NCBI GenBank assembly: GCA_046330935.1
Contig: JAXLRU010000002.1
Coordinates: forward strand, 620,001 to 684,000
DNA from: JAXLRU01 sp046330935
Lineage (GTDB): Bacteria > Actinomycetota > Actinomycetes > Actinomycetales > Kineosporiaceae
DNA length: 64,000 nt
Reading direction: 5' to 3'
Positions 44,992 to 53,511 of the stretch are shown here, one piece after another (the first letter of the stretch is position 1; each line of letters opens with the position of its first letter). Made by a program: the position numbers and the translations under genes. The notes below the pieces were generated by a model. It ran no database searches. It worked only from the letters and a program-made list of their open reading frames with translations, and had not been told where the DNA came from.

Positions 44992-45756
44992 ATGACCACC
45001 CTCGAAGGGCGCCAGGCGCCCGGCACCCCCGTCTGGATCGAGCACGCCGCCGCCGACCCGACGGCGTCCAAGGCGTTCTACCGCGACGTCGTGGGCTGGC
45101 AGATCGACGACAGCGGCCCCGAGTTCGGCCACTACGGCATGGCCTCGGTCGACGGCCGCATGGCCGCCGGGCTGGGCTCCGCTCAGCCCGGCATGCCCGC
45201 CGCGTGGACGCTCTACCTGGAGTCCGACGACCTGTCCGGGACGGCTGCGCGCGGCGTCGAGCTCGGCGGGGCGACCCTCGTGCCCGCCACGGGCGTCCCG
45301 ACCGTCGGCGAGTTCGCGGTGCTGCGCGACCCCACCGGCGCCACGATCGGCCTGTGGCGCAGCGACCCCTTCACGGGGTTCGGCGCCGTCGCCGAGGTGG
45401 GCTTCGCCGGCTGGCACGAGCTGGTCACCACCGACCTCGCCGCCGCGCAGGCCTTCTACACCGAGCTGTTCGGGTGGACCGTGCAGCCGATGGAGGGCTC
45501 CGACGGCTCCTACCTGACCGTGCACCTCACCCCCGGAGCCGACCCGGTGGCCGGCATGACGGCGCTGCCCGACGACGCCCCGATCACGACGTCGTACTGG
45601 CACACCTACGTGCAGGTGCCCGACGCCGACAAGGCGGCCGACCTGGTGCGCGAGGGCGGCGGGACGCTGCTCCAGGAGCCGTTCGACACCCCCAACGGCC
45701 GGATGGTGCTCGCCCGCGACCCCGAGGGCGCGCCCTTCTCGCTGTTCGCGGACTGA
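44992..45756 (+). CDS. VOC family protein (tandem glyoxalase-like)
   Basis: 254 residues containing two beta-alpha-beta-beta-beta VOC units. Unit 1 runs from TPVWIEHAAADPTASKAFYR and unit 2 from WHELVTTDLAAAQAFYTELF. The ends PTGATIGLWRSD and PEGAPFSLFAD are typical of the CFP30B-like actinobacterial group. Metal-binding residues are not obvious in both units, so a binding or redox role is as likely as lyase activity. Start ATG with GAGAGGACGACG upstream. Confidence 0.92.
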   Translation: MTTLEGRQAPGTPVWIEHAAADPTASKAFYRDVVGWQIDDSGPEFGHYGMASVDGRMAAGLGSAQPGMPAAWTLYLESDDLSGTAARGVELGGATLVPATGVPTVGEFAVLRDPTGATIGLWRSDPFTGFGAVAEVGFAGWHELVTTDLAAAQAFYTELFGWTVQPMEGSDGSYLTVHLTPGADPVAGMTALPDDAPITTSYWHTYVQVPDADKAADLVREGGGTLLQEPFDTPNGRMVLARDPEGAPFSLFAD

Positions 45757-45793
45757 CGGGCGCGGGGCGGGCCACTGCCCGTCGCGTGGGACC

Positions 45794-47230
45794 ATGGGGC
45801 ACGTGACCCAGGCAGCCACGCCCGCCCCCGCGCTCCCCACGCCCGCCCCGTTCACGCCGTCGACCGGCCTCGGCGACGTGCCGCTCGGCACGCTCGACGG
45901 CCGTTACCGCGCGGCCGTCGTCGGGCTGGTCGAGCACCTGTCCGAGGCCGCGCTCAACCGCGAGCGGATCCGGGTCGAGGTCGAGTGGCTGATCCACCTC
46001 GCCACGTGCGCGGCGGTCCCCGGGCTGCGGCAGCTGTCGGGCGCCGAGGTCGCCTACCTGCGCTCCATCCCCGCCGCGTTCGACGCCGCCGCCGTGGCCG
46101 AGCTGGCCGAGACCGAGCGGGTCACGCTGCACGACGTCAAGGCCGTGGAGTACTTCGTCAAGAAGCGGCTGGAGGGGACGTCGCTGGCCGACGTCACCGA
46201 GTCCGTCCACCTGTTCTGCACCAGCGAAGACGTCAACAACCTCGCCTACGCCCTCATGGTGCGCGGCGCGGTCTCGCAGGTGTGGCTGCCCGCCGCGCAG
46301 GCGCTGACCGAGCAGGTCGCGGGCATGGCCCGCGAGCACCGCGACGTGCCGATGCTCGCCCGCCCCCACGGCCAGCCCGCGACGCCGACGACGCTCGGCA
46401 AGGAGCTCGCCGTCCTCGCCCACCGCCTGGGCCGCCAGCTGCGTCGCATCGGCACCGCCGAGTACCTCGGCAAGATCAACGGTGCGACGGGCACCTTCGC
46501 GGCGCACGCGATCAGCGCCCCGGGCACGGACTGGCCCGCGGTGAGCAAGGCGTTCGTCGAGAGCCTCGGCCTCACCTGGAACCCGCTGACCACGCAGATC
46601 GAGTCCCACGACTGGCAGGCCGAGCTCTACGCCGACGTCGCCCGGTTCAACCGGATCCTGCACAACCTGTGCACCGACGTCTGGACCTACATCTCCCTCG
46701 GCTACTTCGCGCAGGTCCGCGGCCAGGGCACGGTGGGGTCGAGCACGATGCCGCACAAGGTGAACCCGATCCGGTTCGAGAACGCCGAGGCCAACCTCGA
46801 GGTCAGCAACGCGCTGCTCGACGTCCTCGCCTCGACGCTGGTGACGTCCCGCCTGCAGCGCGACCTCACCGACTCCTCGATGCAGCGCAACATCGGCACC
46901 GCGTTCGGCCACTCGCTGCTCGCGATCGACAACGTCAAGCGCGGCCTCGCCGGCCTCGACGTCAACGAGGCCGCCCTGGCCGCCGACCTCGACGCCACGT
47001 GGGAGGTGCTCGGCGAGGCGGTGCAGTCGGTGATGCGCGTGCACGGCCTCGACCAGCCCTACGAGCGGCTCAAGGAGCTCACCCGCGGCCGCAAGGTCGA
47101 CGGCGAGGTCATGCGCGAGTTCGTCCTCGGGCTGGGCCTGCCCGCCGAGGCCGAGCAGGCGCTGCTGGCCCTCACCCCCGGCGGGTACACCGGCGTCGCC
47201 TCGCAGCTCGTCGACCACCTCGCCGTCTGA
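45794..47230 (+). CDS. purB: Adenylosuccinate lyase
   Basis: 478 residues. Fumarase/aspartase superfamily signature GTVGSSTMPHKVNPIRFENA, substrate loops TSEDVNNLAYALM and ARPHGQPATPTTLGKELA, and late-region VDGEVMREFVLGL are intact. Catalyses two steps of purine synthesis: SAICAR to AICAR plus fumarate, and adenylosuccinate to AMP. The N-terminus has a Pro/Ala extension; a GTG at 45803 is an alternative start. 37 bp separate it from the VOC gene, so co-transcription is possible. Confidence 0.97.
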   Translation: MGHVTQAATPAPALPTPAPFTPSTGLGDVPLGTLDGRYRAAVVGLVEHLSEAALNRERIRVEVEWLIHLATCAAVPGLRQLSGAEVAYLRSIPAAFDAAAVAELAETERVTLHDVKAVEYFVKKRLEGTSLADVTESVHLFCTSEDVNNLAYALMVRGAVSQVWLPAAQALTEQVAGMAREHRDVPMLARPHGQPATPTTLGKELAVLAHRLGRQLRRIGTAEYLGKINGATGTFAAHAISAPGTDWPAVSKAFVESLGLTWNPLTTQIESHDWQAELYADVARFNRILHNLCTDVWTYISLGYFAQVRGQGTVGSSTMPHKVNPIRFENAEANLEVSNALLDVLASTLVTSRLQRDLTDSSMQRNIGTAFGHSLLAIDNVKRGLAGLDVNEAALAADLDATWEVLGEAVQSVMRVHGLDQPYERLKELTRGRKVDGEVMREFVLGLGLPAEAEQALLALTPGGYTGVASQLVDHLAV

Positions 47231-47293
47231 GCCGATGAGTTCGGGGCCGCGCCCCGGTCTGCCCCACCGTCGCCGTTCCCGAGGAGGGGCCCC

Positions 47294-47950
47294 GTGCCGC
47301 AACTGCTGCGAGTCCAGAACTTCACCGTCTCGGCCGACGGGTTCGGCACCGGGGAGGGGCAGTCGCTCGAGCGTCCCTTCGGGCACGCCGACCCGCGCGA
47401 GCTGATGGCGTGGGCGTTCGGGACGGCGAGCTTTCACGTCTCGCAGGCCGAGAACGGCAGCCGCGGCATCGACGACCACTTCATCCGCGACTTCGACCAC
47501 GGCATCGGCGCCGAGATCATGGGCGCGAACAAGTTCAGCCCCTTCCGGGGCCCGTGGGCGGACTCCGAGCAGCCCGACTGGCAGGGCTGGTGGGGCGACG
47601 AGCCGCCGTTCCACACCCCCGTGTTCGTGCTGACCCACCACCTGCGGCCGTCGTTCACGCTGTCGGACACGACGTTCCACTTCACCGACGCCGAGCCCGC
47701 CGCGGTCCTGCAGCAGGCCCGCGAGGCCGCGGACGGCAAGGACGTCCGCCTCGGCGGCGGCGCGACGACGATCCGCGAGTTCCTGGACGCCGACCTCGTC
47801 GACACCCTGCACGTGGCGGTCTCCCCGGTGACCCTCGGGCGCGGCGTCCGCTTCTGGGAGTCCCCCGAGGAGCTGGAGGACCGGTTCGAGCACGACGTCG
47901 TCGCGAGCCCTCGCACCGGCGTCACGCACCACCTGTTCTGGCGGCGCTGA
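47294..47950 (+). CDS. Dihydrofolate reductase family protein (RibD C-terminal-like)
   Basis: 218 residues. GTG start with GAGGAGGGG upstream. The DHFR-like fold is visible as VQNFTVSADGFGTGEGQSLE, IMGANKFSPFRGPW and FVLTHHLRPSFTLSDTTFHF. VRLGGGATTIREFLDADLVD and LHVAVSPVTLGRGVRFW are the NADPH-binding and closing strands of the RibD C-terminal family. These proteins act as NADPH-dependent reductases of unknown substrate. The 3' end contains one copy of a 19-bp repeat (see 47931). Confidence 0.92.
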   Translation: MPQLLRVQNFTVSADGFGTGEGQSLERPFGHADPRELMAWAFGTASFHVSQAENGSRGIDDHFIRDFDHGIGAEIMGANKFSPFRGPWADSEQPDWQGWWGDEPPFHTPVFVLTHHLRPSFTLSDTTFHFTDAEPAAVLQQAREAADGKDVRLGGGATTIREFLDADLVDTLHVAVSPVTLGRGVRFWESPEELEDRFEHDVVASPRTGVTHHLFWRR

Positions 47951-47975
47951 CGCGCGACCTGTTCTGGCGGCGCTG
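47931..47975. repeat. 19-bp direct repeat spanning the DHFR-like stop
   Basis: ACCTGTTCTGGCGGCGCTG occurs at 47931-47949 and 47957-47975 (26-bp period). The first copy is the coding end (HLFWRR), the second lies beyond the stop. Probably a small slippage duplication. Confidence 0.85.
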
Positions 47976-47989
47976 GCCCCCGGGCGGCG

Positions 47990-48994
47990 TCAGCGCGGAG
48001 GCGCCGTCGACCCGCGGACGACCAGTTCGGTGCTGAGCTCGACCCGGTTGCTGCGCAGGGGACGCCCGGCCATGAGTTCGGTGAGCATCGCGACGGCCGT
48101 GTGCCCCATGTCGGCCAGCGGCTGCCGGACGGTCGTGAGCGGCGGTGACACCCAGCGGGCCAGGGGCAGGTCGTCGAATCCGACGATCGAGAGGTCCCCG
48201 GGGACGTCGAGCCCGAGCTCGCGGGCGGCCTCCACGACCCCCAGCGCCTGGACGTCGCTGCCGGCGAAGATCGCGGTGGGCCGGTCGGGCAGGGCGAGCA
48301 GCTCGCGCGCGCGGTCCAGCCCGCCCTGGTGGTGGAAGTCGCCATGGCGGACGAGCGTCGGATCGACCTCGAGCCCGGCGGTCTCTAGCGCGGCGCGGTA
48401 GCCGTCGATGCGGGCGCGGCTGCACAGCAGGTGCGGCAGGCCGCCGACGACGCCGATGCGGCGGTGCCCGAGGTCGAGGAGGTGGCGGGTGGCGTCCATC
48501 CCGCCCGCCCAGTTGGTGGCACCCACGCTGGGGACCTCGCTGCCGGGCAGGTCGACCGGGTCGATGACCACGCAGGGGACGCCCGCGTCGGCGAACGCGG
48601 TGACCTGCTCCGCCGTCAGCCCCGAGGTGACCAGGACGGCACCGGAGCGCCCTGAGCCGAGCAGGTGCTCGTGCCAGCGCTGAGGGTCGGGGGAATCGGA
48701 GACGGCGCTGACGACCGCCTCGACCTCGGACGCGGCGACCCCGCGGATGATCTCGATCGCCCACGGGCTGTCGAGCGCGGTGAAGATGAGGTCGATGACC
48801 ACCGATCCGCCGCCGGGACGCCCCGACAGGGGCCGGTAGTTCTGTTGTTGCAGCAGGCGTTGAACCCGGGCGCGCGTCGCCGGTGCGACGTCGGGACGGT
48901 TGTTCAGCACCTTGGACACCGTCGCCGTGCTCACCCCGGCCGCTTCGGCCACGGAGCGCAGGGTCGTCCCTCGCCAGCTCACCACGGCTGGCAC
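47990..48994 (-). CDS. LacI family transcriptional regulator
   Basis: 334 residues. N-terminal helix-turn-helix and hinge TTLRSVAEAAGVSTATVSKV, then LNNRPDVAPATRARVQRLL, followed by the periplasmic-binding-like sugar domain (ALDSPWAIEIIRGVAASEVE; FDDLPLARWVSPPLTTVRQP). It is transcribed away from the GH10 xylanase across a 166-bp spacer containing palindromes. A xylan-responsive repressor of the BxlR/XlnR kind is therefore likely. Effector and operators are inferred. Confidence 0.95.
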   Translation of the reverse strand: MPAVVSWRGTTLRSVAEAAGVSTATVSKVLNNRPDVAPATRARVQRLLQQQNYRPLSGRPGGGSVVIDLIFTALDSPWAIEIIRGVAASEVEAVVSAVSDSPDPQRWHEHLLGSGRSGAVLVTSGLTAEQVTAFADAGVPCVVIDPVDLPGSEVPSVGATNWAGGMDATRHLLDLGHRRIGVVGGLPHLLCSRARIDGYRAALETAGLEVDPTLVRHGDFHHQGGLDRARELLALPDRPTAIFAGSDVQALGVVEAARELGLDVPGDLSIVGFDDLPLARWVSPPLTTVRQPLADMGHTAVAMLTELMAGRPLRSNRVELSTELVVRGSTAPPR

Positions 48995-49022
48995 TATCCC
49001 ACCCCGACACGGCTCGGCGCTG

Positions 49023-49052
49023 CATCTCGGCCGGAAGTTTCAGACCGAGATG
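49023..49052. promoter_or_regulatory. Palindrome between lacI-type regulator and xylanase genes
   Basis: Arms CATCTCGG (49023-49030) and CCGAGATG (49045-49052) enclose CCGGAAGTTTCAGA. The inner GGAAGTTTCA resembles the CGAAA-N-TTTCG operators of actinobacterial xylan regulators. It starts 29 bp from the regulator GTG/ATG, fitting autoregulation. Confidence 0.55.
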
Positions 49053-49091
49053 AACGTTCGGCGACCCCTTCCCGCATCCCGTTGCACCTTT

Positions 49092-49134
49092 CATCCGTTG
49101 TGCGTAACGTGCGCGCACGACGGATGTTTCGAAA
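49092..49134 (+). promoter_or_regulatory. Stem-loop and TTTCGAAA site in the xylanase leader
   Basis: A 13-bp stem with one G-T pair (49092-49104 with 49114-49126) is followed at once by the perfect palindrome TTTCGAAA (49127-49134), whose context GTTTCGAAAGTTC again resembles xylan-regulator operators. It ends 26 bp before the xylanase ATG. Confidence 0.5.
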
Positions 49135-49160
49135 GTTCTTCAAGGACGAAGAGGAGCGGC

Positions 49161-50372
49161 ATGATCCGCAAGAGCGGCCTCACCGCCCTGGTCACCGCTG
49201 GTGCCATGGGTGTTCTGTTCGTCCCCACCATGACCCCGGCTCATGCGGCCGGGAAGGTGGGCAAGCCCGGTGTCGTCGCTCCCGCGGCCACCCCCGAGGC
49301 CACGCCGACGGCGTCCCCCACGGTCACCAGCAGCCCCACGGCCAGCCCGACGCCGACGCCGACCCCCACGGTCACGCTCGCGTCGCCGTCCCTCAAGGCC
49401 CTCGCGGCCCGGACCGGCATGGCGATCGGCAACGCGGTGTCGCTGGAGGCCCTGGCCGAGGACCCGAACTACGCCAAGATCGCGGCGACGGAGTTCGACA
49501 GCGTCACCCCCGAGAACGTCATGAAGTGGGACGCCACCGAGCCCGAGCGCGGCCAGTTCACCTTCGCGCAGGCCGACGCGTTCATGAAGTTCGCCGAGAC
49601 CAACAAGCAGAAGGTGCGCGGGCACACGCTGCTCTGGCACAGCCAGGTCCCCGCGTGGGTGACCGAGGGCACGTGGACCAAGGCCGAGCTCACCGAGGTC
49701 ATGCGCCAGCACATCAGCGCCGTCGCCGGCCGCTACAAGGGCCGTATCTGGCAGTGGGACGTGCTCAACGAGGCGTTCAACGAGGACGGCACCTACCGCG
49801 ACACCATCTGGTACCGCGTCATCGGCCCCGAGTACGTGCAGCTCGCGTTCAAGTTCGCCCACGAGGCCGACCCGAAGGCCCTGCTGTTCTACAACGACTA
49901 CAACATCGAGGGCGTCAACCCCAAGAGCGACGCCGTGTACGCGATGGTGAAGCAGCTCAAGGCCAAGAAGATCGTCATCCACGGTGTCGGCGTCCAGGGC
50001 CACCTGAGCACCGAGTACGACGTGCCGGGCTCGATGCCCGCCAACCTGGCCCGCTTCGCGAAGCTGGGCCTGTTCACCGCGGTGACCGAGGCCGACGTCC
50101 GCAGCGTCCTGCCGATGACGCCGGCCAAGCGTCAGGCGCAGGCCGCCGGCTACAACATCATGCTCGCGAGCTGCCTGGCCGAGAAGAAGTGCATCTCGTT
50201 CACGCTGTGGGGCTTCACCGACAAGTACCAGTGGGTGCCCGGCGTCTTCACCGGTGAGGGCTACGCGGCGCTGTACGACGAGAACTACCAGTCCAAGCCC
50301 GCGACCGACGCGGTCCGGCTGCTGCTCACCCTCGCGCCGTCCGGCAAGCCCCGGGGCGTCGTCAAGAAGTGA
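49161..50372 (+). CDS. Secreted GH10 endo-1,4-beta-xylanase
   Basis: 403 residues. ATG with GAAGAGGAG upstream; signal peptide to AHAA (~30), a Thr/Pro/Ser linker (~40-75), then one GH10 barrel without a recognisable binding module. Acid/base Glu is E204 in WDVLNEAFN; the nucleophile is E310 in TAVTEADVRS (usually T-E-L-D). Family residues WDATEPERGQFTF, GHTLLWHSQVPAW and FTLWGFTDKYQWVPG are intact. The position of the Pro/Thr linker at the N-terminus, with no domain ahead of it, suggests a lost N-terminal module. Ends PRGVVKK. Likely controlled by the divergent LacI-type regulator. Confidence 0.96.
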   Translation: MIRKSGLTALVTAGAMGVLFVPTMTPAHAAGKVGKPGVVAPAATPEATPTASPTVTSSPTASPTPTPTPTVTLASPSLKALAARTGMAIGNAVSLEALAEDPNYAKIAATEFDSVTPENVMKWDATEPERGQFTFAQADAFMKFAETNKQKVRGHTLLWHSQVPAWVTEGTWTKAELTEVMRQHISAVAGRYKGRIWQWDVLNEAFNEDGTYRDTIWYRVIGPEYVQLAFKFAHEADPKALLFYNDYNIEGVNPKSDAVYAMVKQLKAKKIVIHGVGVQGHLSTEYDVPGSMPANLARFAKLGLFTAVTEADVRSVLPMTPAKRQAQAAGYNIMLASCLAEKKCISFTLWGFTDKYQWVPGVFTGEGYAALYDENYQSKPATDAVRLLLTLAPSGKPRGVVKK

Positions 50373-50387
50373 GATAGCTCCTGCCTC

Positions 50388-50428
50388 GACGAAGGCCCCC
50401 ACCGCCTCAAGCGGTGGGGGCCTTCTCG
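50388..50428 (+). terminator. Intrinsic terminator after the xylanase
   Basis: At least 15 bp of perfect stem (50391-50405 with 50411-50425), loop CTCAA, extended by flanking CGAC/GTCG. It starts 16 bp past the stop. Confidence 0.9.
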
Positions 50429-50457
50429 TCGTCGCAGGGGGTCGGTGGACGGCCTGG

Positions 50458-50721
50458 TCAGCTGGCCGCGCTGCGCGGGGCCTGCTCGCCGACCTCGACG
50501 TCGTACCCGTCGGGGACGCTGTCGGGGTCGATCCCCTGAGCCCGCAGGCCGCGACGGCGGCGCAGCAGCGCCCACATCTGGTCCAGCCCCGTCTCCAGCT
50601 CCGCCAGGCGCGCCGCCTCCGTCGCCGGGTCGAGCTCGCCCCGCTCGCACAGCGCGCGGATGCGGTGCTCCTCGGCGACGAACCCGTGAATGCAGTCGAG
50701 GATCGCGCGGTCCTCCATCAT
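50458..50721 (-). CDS. DUF2630 family protein
   Basis: 87 residues: DRAILDCIHGFVAEEHRIRA followed by LCERGELDPATEAARLAELE and LDQMWALLRRRRGLRAQGID. This is the short helical DUF2630 family found across actinobacteria, function unknown. Two adjacent ATGs; the second (50718) has better spacing from GGGAGG. Converges on the xylanase terminator. Confidence 0.93.
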   Translation of the reverse strand: MMEDRAILDCIHGFVAEEHRIRALCERGELDPATEAARLAELETGLDQMWALLRRRRGLRAQGIDPDSVPDGYDVEVGEQAPRSAAS

Positions 50722-50916
50722 GGCCTCCCTCGGCTCGCGGGCGCGCCCCCCGACGCCGTCGTCGGCTCGGCGCTGCCACCCATGCGTCGACGCTAGGTGG
50801 GCGGGCGGTGCCCGCCGAGGGCCACAAGTCCCGGCGACGGCGGGCGGCGGGAGGCCGTGGGCGACCGGCCCGCCCGGCAGGGACCAAGGCCACCCTTCCG
50901 AGCCGGGACAAAACGC

Positions 50917-50950
50917 GGAGGGGCCACCCGCGCGAGCGGGTGGCCCCTCC
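50917..50950. terminator. Intrinsic terminator-like hairpin
   Basis: Perfect 15-bp stem (50917-50931 with 50936-50950) and loop GCGA, in the gap between the leftward DUF2630 gene and the 3' end of GH48. With the next hairpin it probably stops GH48 transcripts. Confidence 0.85.
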
Positions 50951-51025
50951 GGGGAGCCGTGCGCAGTGGTGCGGTCCGCCCCTGTCCGCGGCGCCCTCAC
51001 GGGCGCGACGGCGCGGGGCGGGGGA

Positions 51026-51059
51026 AGGTGCCGCCGGCCTGGGCTGACCGGCGGCACCT
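51026..51059 (-). terminator. Intrinsic terminator after GH48
   Basis: 12-bp perfect stem (51026-51037 with 51048-51059) and a 10-nt loop, ending 10 bp from the GH48 stop. Confidence 0.8.
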
Positions 51060-51069
51060 CACCCGTGGA

Positions 51070-53511
51070 TCAGCCCTTCGGGAACAGCTTCGCGTAGACC
51101 GCGAACCCGGTCGCGATGTCGACCTGCGCCCAGAACCGGTGGATCCGGATCTGCGGGGCCGAGCCACCGTCGAGGTAGGCCTGAACCTTGGACCAGTTCG
51201 GGTCCTTCTTGTAGAAGGACCGGGTGTCGAGGAACGACTTACCCGCGGCGATCACGTCGCCGTTGGGGTAGGTGCCCGACCAGCCGGCCGGGATGTACAG
51301 GCCCTGGTGGGTCGAGGCGTTGTACAGGTCGTCGAACCGCTCGTAGTCCTTGCGGACCTCGTCGACGGCGTAGCCCTGCGCGTCGGCCTGGGCCTGGATC
51401 GCCGTCAGGATGCCCTTGGCGGCGGTCTGGGCCTCGGTGTTACCCGACTTGGCCGCGTAGTAGCTCAGGAGCTTGGCGTAGGAACCCGCCACACCGAGGT
51501 CGTTGCCCGACTCCTTGACGGTCACGCGCAGGTTGGCGTTGTTGACCGACGTGGTGCCGGCCTTCCAGTCGCCACCGGGCTGGCCGCTCCACTCCAGCGT
51601 CGAGGGGATGCTGAAGGTGGTGCCGGAGACCTTGGTGTTCTTCAGCGCCCAGGCGACCCACTTGTCGAGGATCGTCTTGGCGGTGGTGTTCCCGGTCTCG
51701 TAGTAGTACTCCGCGAGACGCTCCATGCTCCACGCCTGCATACCGAACCAGTTGTTCGACGGCGGGTCGTGGTAGACGGGCTGCCAGTCGTAGGCCATGC
51801 CGTAGAACGTGGGCGTACCCGCCGGCGGGACCTCGTAGCGGCCGTTCCAGGAGTTGGTCGCGCCACCGGCGATCGCGCCGTCGGCGGACTGCAGCCACGT
51901 GTAGAACTCGAGGATGCGCGGCAGCGACTTCTGCCAGTCAGCGGCGGCAGAGGGAGACTTCGGCGCGAACTCGGGCACGGAGCCGAGCACGTAGGCCGTC
52001 ATCGGGATCTGGTAGCCCTGGTGGAAGAAGCTCGAGCCGATGCGCCACGACCAGGCACCGGTCATCTCGGCGCCCCACGCGTAGTACCAGTTGTTCAGGT
52101 ACGCGGAGCCGTCCTTGCCGGTGGCACCGGCGCAGGTGATCGAGCGGCAACCCAGCTGCTTGAAGTACTTGTCGTACATCGCGTAGCGCAGGAAGTCACC
52201 CATCTTGGCGGCCTTGGCCACCGAGTCGCTGACCGCGGACTCCTTGCCCTGGGCCTTGGCGTACTGCCAGGCCCAGTAGCTGACCTGGATCGCACGACCG
52301 TCGGCGTCGGGAGCGTTGGTGAACTTCCACTGCTTCGACGGGTTCGAGTCGTTCTGGAAGATCGTGAGGAAGCCGCCCTTGCTCGGGTTACCGAACTTGA
52401 ACGTCTCGCACGACGGCTGGGCAACGGTCTCCCACACCGACTCCTGCGGACCACGCTGGAAGGTGTTGATGAAGACGTTCTTGCTGGTGCCGTCGCCGCA
52501 CTCGCCGAAGCCGTAGACGTTGTCGACGTCCATGAGCCAGTGCATGCCGTAGACGTCCACGTTGCCGTAGGTCGACTTCAGCTCGGCGTACAGCGGGTCG
52601 GAGCCGCTGGGGGTGTCCCCGGAGCTCGTCACCGGGTACTGGTCGGGGTAGTCACCCTCGGGGGAGACGTACGCCGGCTGCGACGCGTTGTACGTCGTGC
52701 CCTGAACGAACTTCGTCCCGCTGGGGATCATGTACTTCTCGAGGTTCGCCCAGGCCTTGTTGAAGGGGGCCCAGTCGCCCTTGATGCGGCCGTACTCGGC
52801 CTCCAGCCACAGGTAGTAGCTGTACGCCTCGGACGTGGTCTCGTGGCCCCAGTCGGGAGCCTCGACGACGAGCGTCTCGATCGAGTGGTACGGGACGCCG
52901 TCCGGGCTGAAGTAGCCGTTCTTGCTGTCGTGGATCTTGTCGTACAGCGCGAGGAACGCCTTCTCCATGTCGCTGTTCGAGCCAGTGGTCGGCTTGTCGC
53001 TCGTCGGCTTGTCGCTCGTCGGCTTGCCGCTGGTCTTGCCCGTCGTCACCTTGACCGTCTTCTTGATGGTCTTGCAGGTGACGGCGCCGTTCTTCTTCTT
53101 GGTGACGCACTTCTTGGTGGTGATGGTGGTCTTCTTGGGCGTGGTCTTCTTCTTGGTCGTCTTCGCCGCAGGGGCGACGACCAGGGAGCACGACGCGCCG
53201 TTGACCTTGACGCTCACCGGGGCGGCGGCGTCACCGGAGGCCACGAAGCCGAACGCGTTGCCACCGGTCGCGTAGGTCTGGACGACCTTCGCACCGTTGG
53301 CGTACGTCAGCTCGGCCGCCGAGGCGCCGGTGTTCAGCGTGACTCCACCCTGGAAGCCGCCAGCCCAGGAGCTGGCGACGGTGTACGTGGCGTCACAGGC
53401 GGTCGCAGCCGCAGCCGGCAGCGCCGGCAGGGCGGCGAGGCCGCCCGTGGCGATCGCGCTGGCTGCCAGAACGGCAACCCGGCGACGCTCACGACTCGAA
53501 GCGAGTCTCAT
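51070..53511 (-). CDS. Secreted GH48 exocellulase with shortened CBM2-like domain
   Basis: 813 residues from ATG with GGAGAG upstream. A signal peptide (VAVLAASAIATGGLAALP) leads to a ~75-residue domain starting CDATYTVASSWAGGFQGGVT and ending NGASCSLVV, like CBM2 but lacking its central strands. A Lys/Thr-rich spacer follows with cysteines at 135 and 146 (KKCVTKKKNGAVTCKTI), then SDKPTSDKPT repeats. The GH48 catalytic domain (~190-813) has HETTSEAYSYYLWLEAEYGR with the catalytic Glu, MHWLMDVDNVYGFG, and WSWRIGSSFFHQGYQIP. GH48 enzymes are processive reducing-end cellobiohydrolases central to cellulose breakdown. The Lys/Cys spacer motif is shared with the GH5 at the window start. Confidence 0.96.
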   Translation of the reverse strand: MRLASSRERRRVAVLAASAIATGGLAALPALPAAAATACDATYTVASSWAGGFQGGVTLNTGASAAELTYANGAKVVQTYATGGNAFGFVASGDAAAPVSVKVNGASCSLVVAPAAKTTKKKTTPKKTTITTKKCVTKKKNGAVTCKTIKKTVKVTTGKTSGKPTSDKPTSDKPTTGSNSDMEKAFLALYDKIHDSKNGYFSPDGVPYHSIETLVVEAPDWGHETTSEAYSYYLWLEAEYGRIKGDWAPFNKAWANLEKYMIPSGTKFVQGTTYNASQPAYVSPEGDYPDQYPVTSSGDTPSGSDPLYAELKSTYGNVDVYGMHWLMDVDNVYGFGECGDGTSKNVFINTFQRGPQESVWETVAQPSCETFKFGNPSKGGFLTIFQNDSNPSKQWKFTNAPDADGRAIQVSYWAWQYAKAQGKESAVSDSVAKAAKMGDFLRYAMYDKYFKQLGCRSITCAGATGKDGSAYLNNWYYAWGAEMTGAWSWRIGSSFFHQGYQIPMTAYVLGSVPEFAPKSPSAAADWQKSLPRILEFYTWLQSADGAIAGGATNSWNGRYEVPPAGTPTFYGMAYDWQPVYHDPPSNNWFGMQAWSMERLAEYYYETGNTTAKTILDKWVAWALKNTKVSGTTFSIPSTLEWSGQPGGDWKAGTTSVNNANLRVTVKESGNDLGVAGSYAKLLSYYAAKSGNTEAQTAAKGILTAIQAQADAQGYAVDEVRKDYERFDDLYNASTHQGLYIPAGWSGTYPNGDVIAAGKSFLDTRSFYKKDPNWSKVQAYLDGGSAPQIRIHRFWAQVDIATGFAVYAKLFPKG

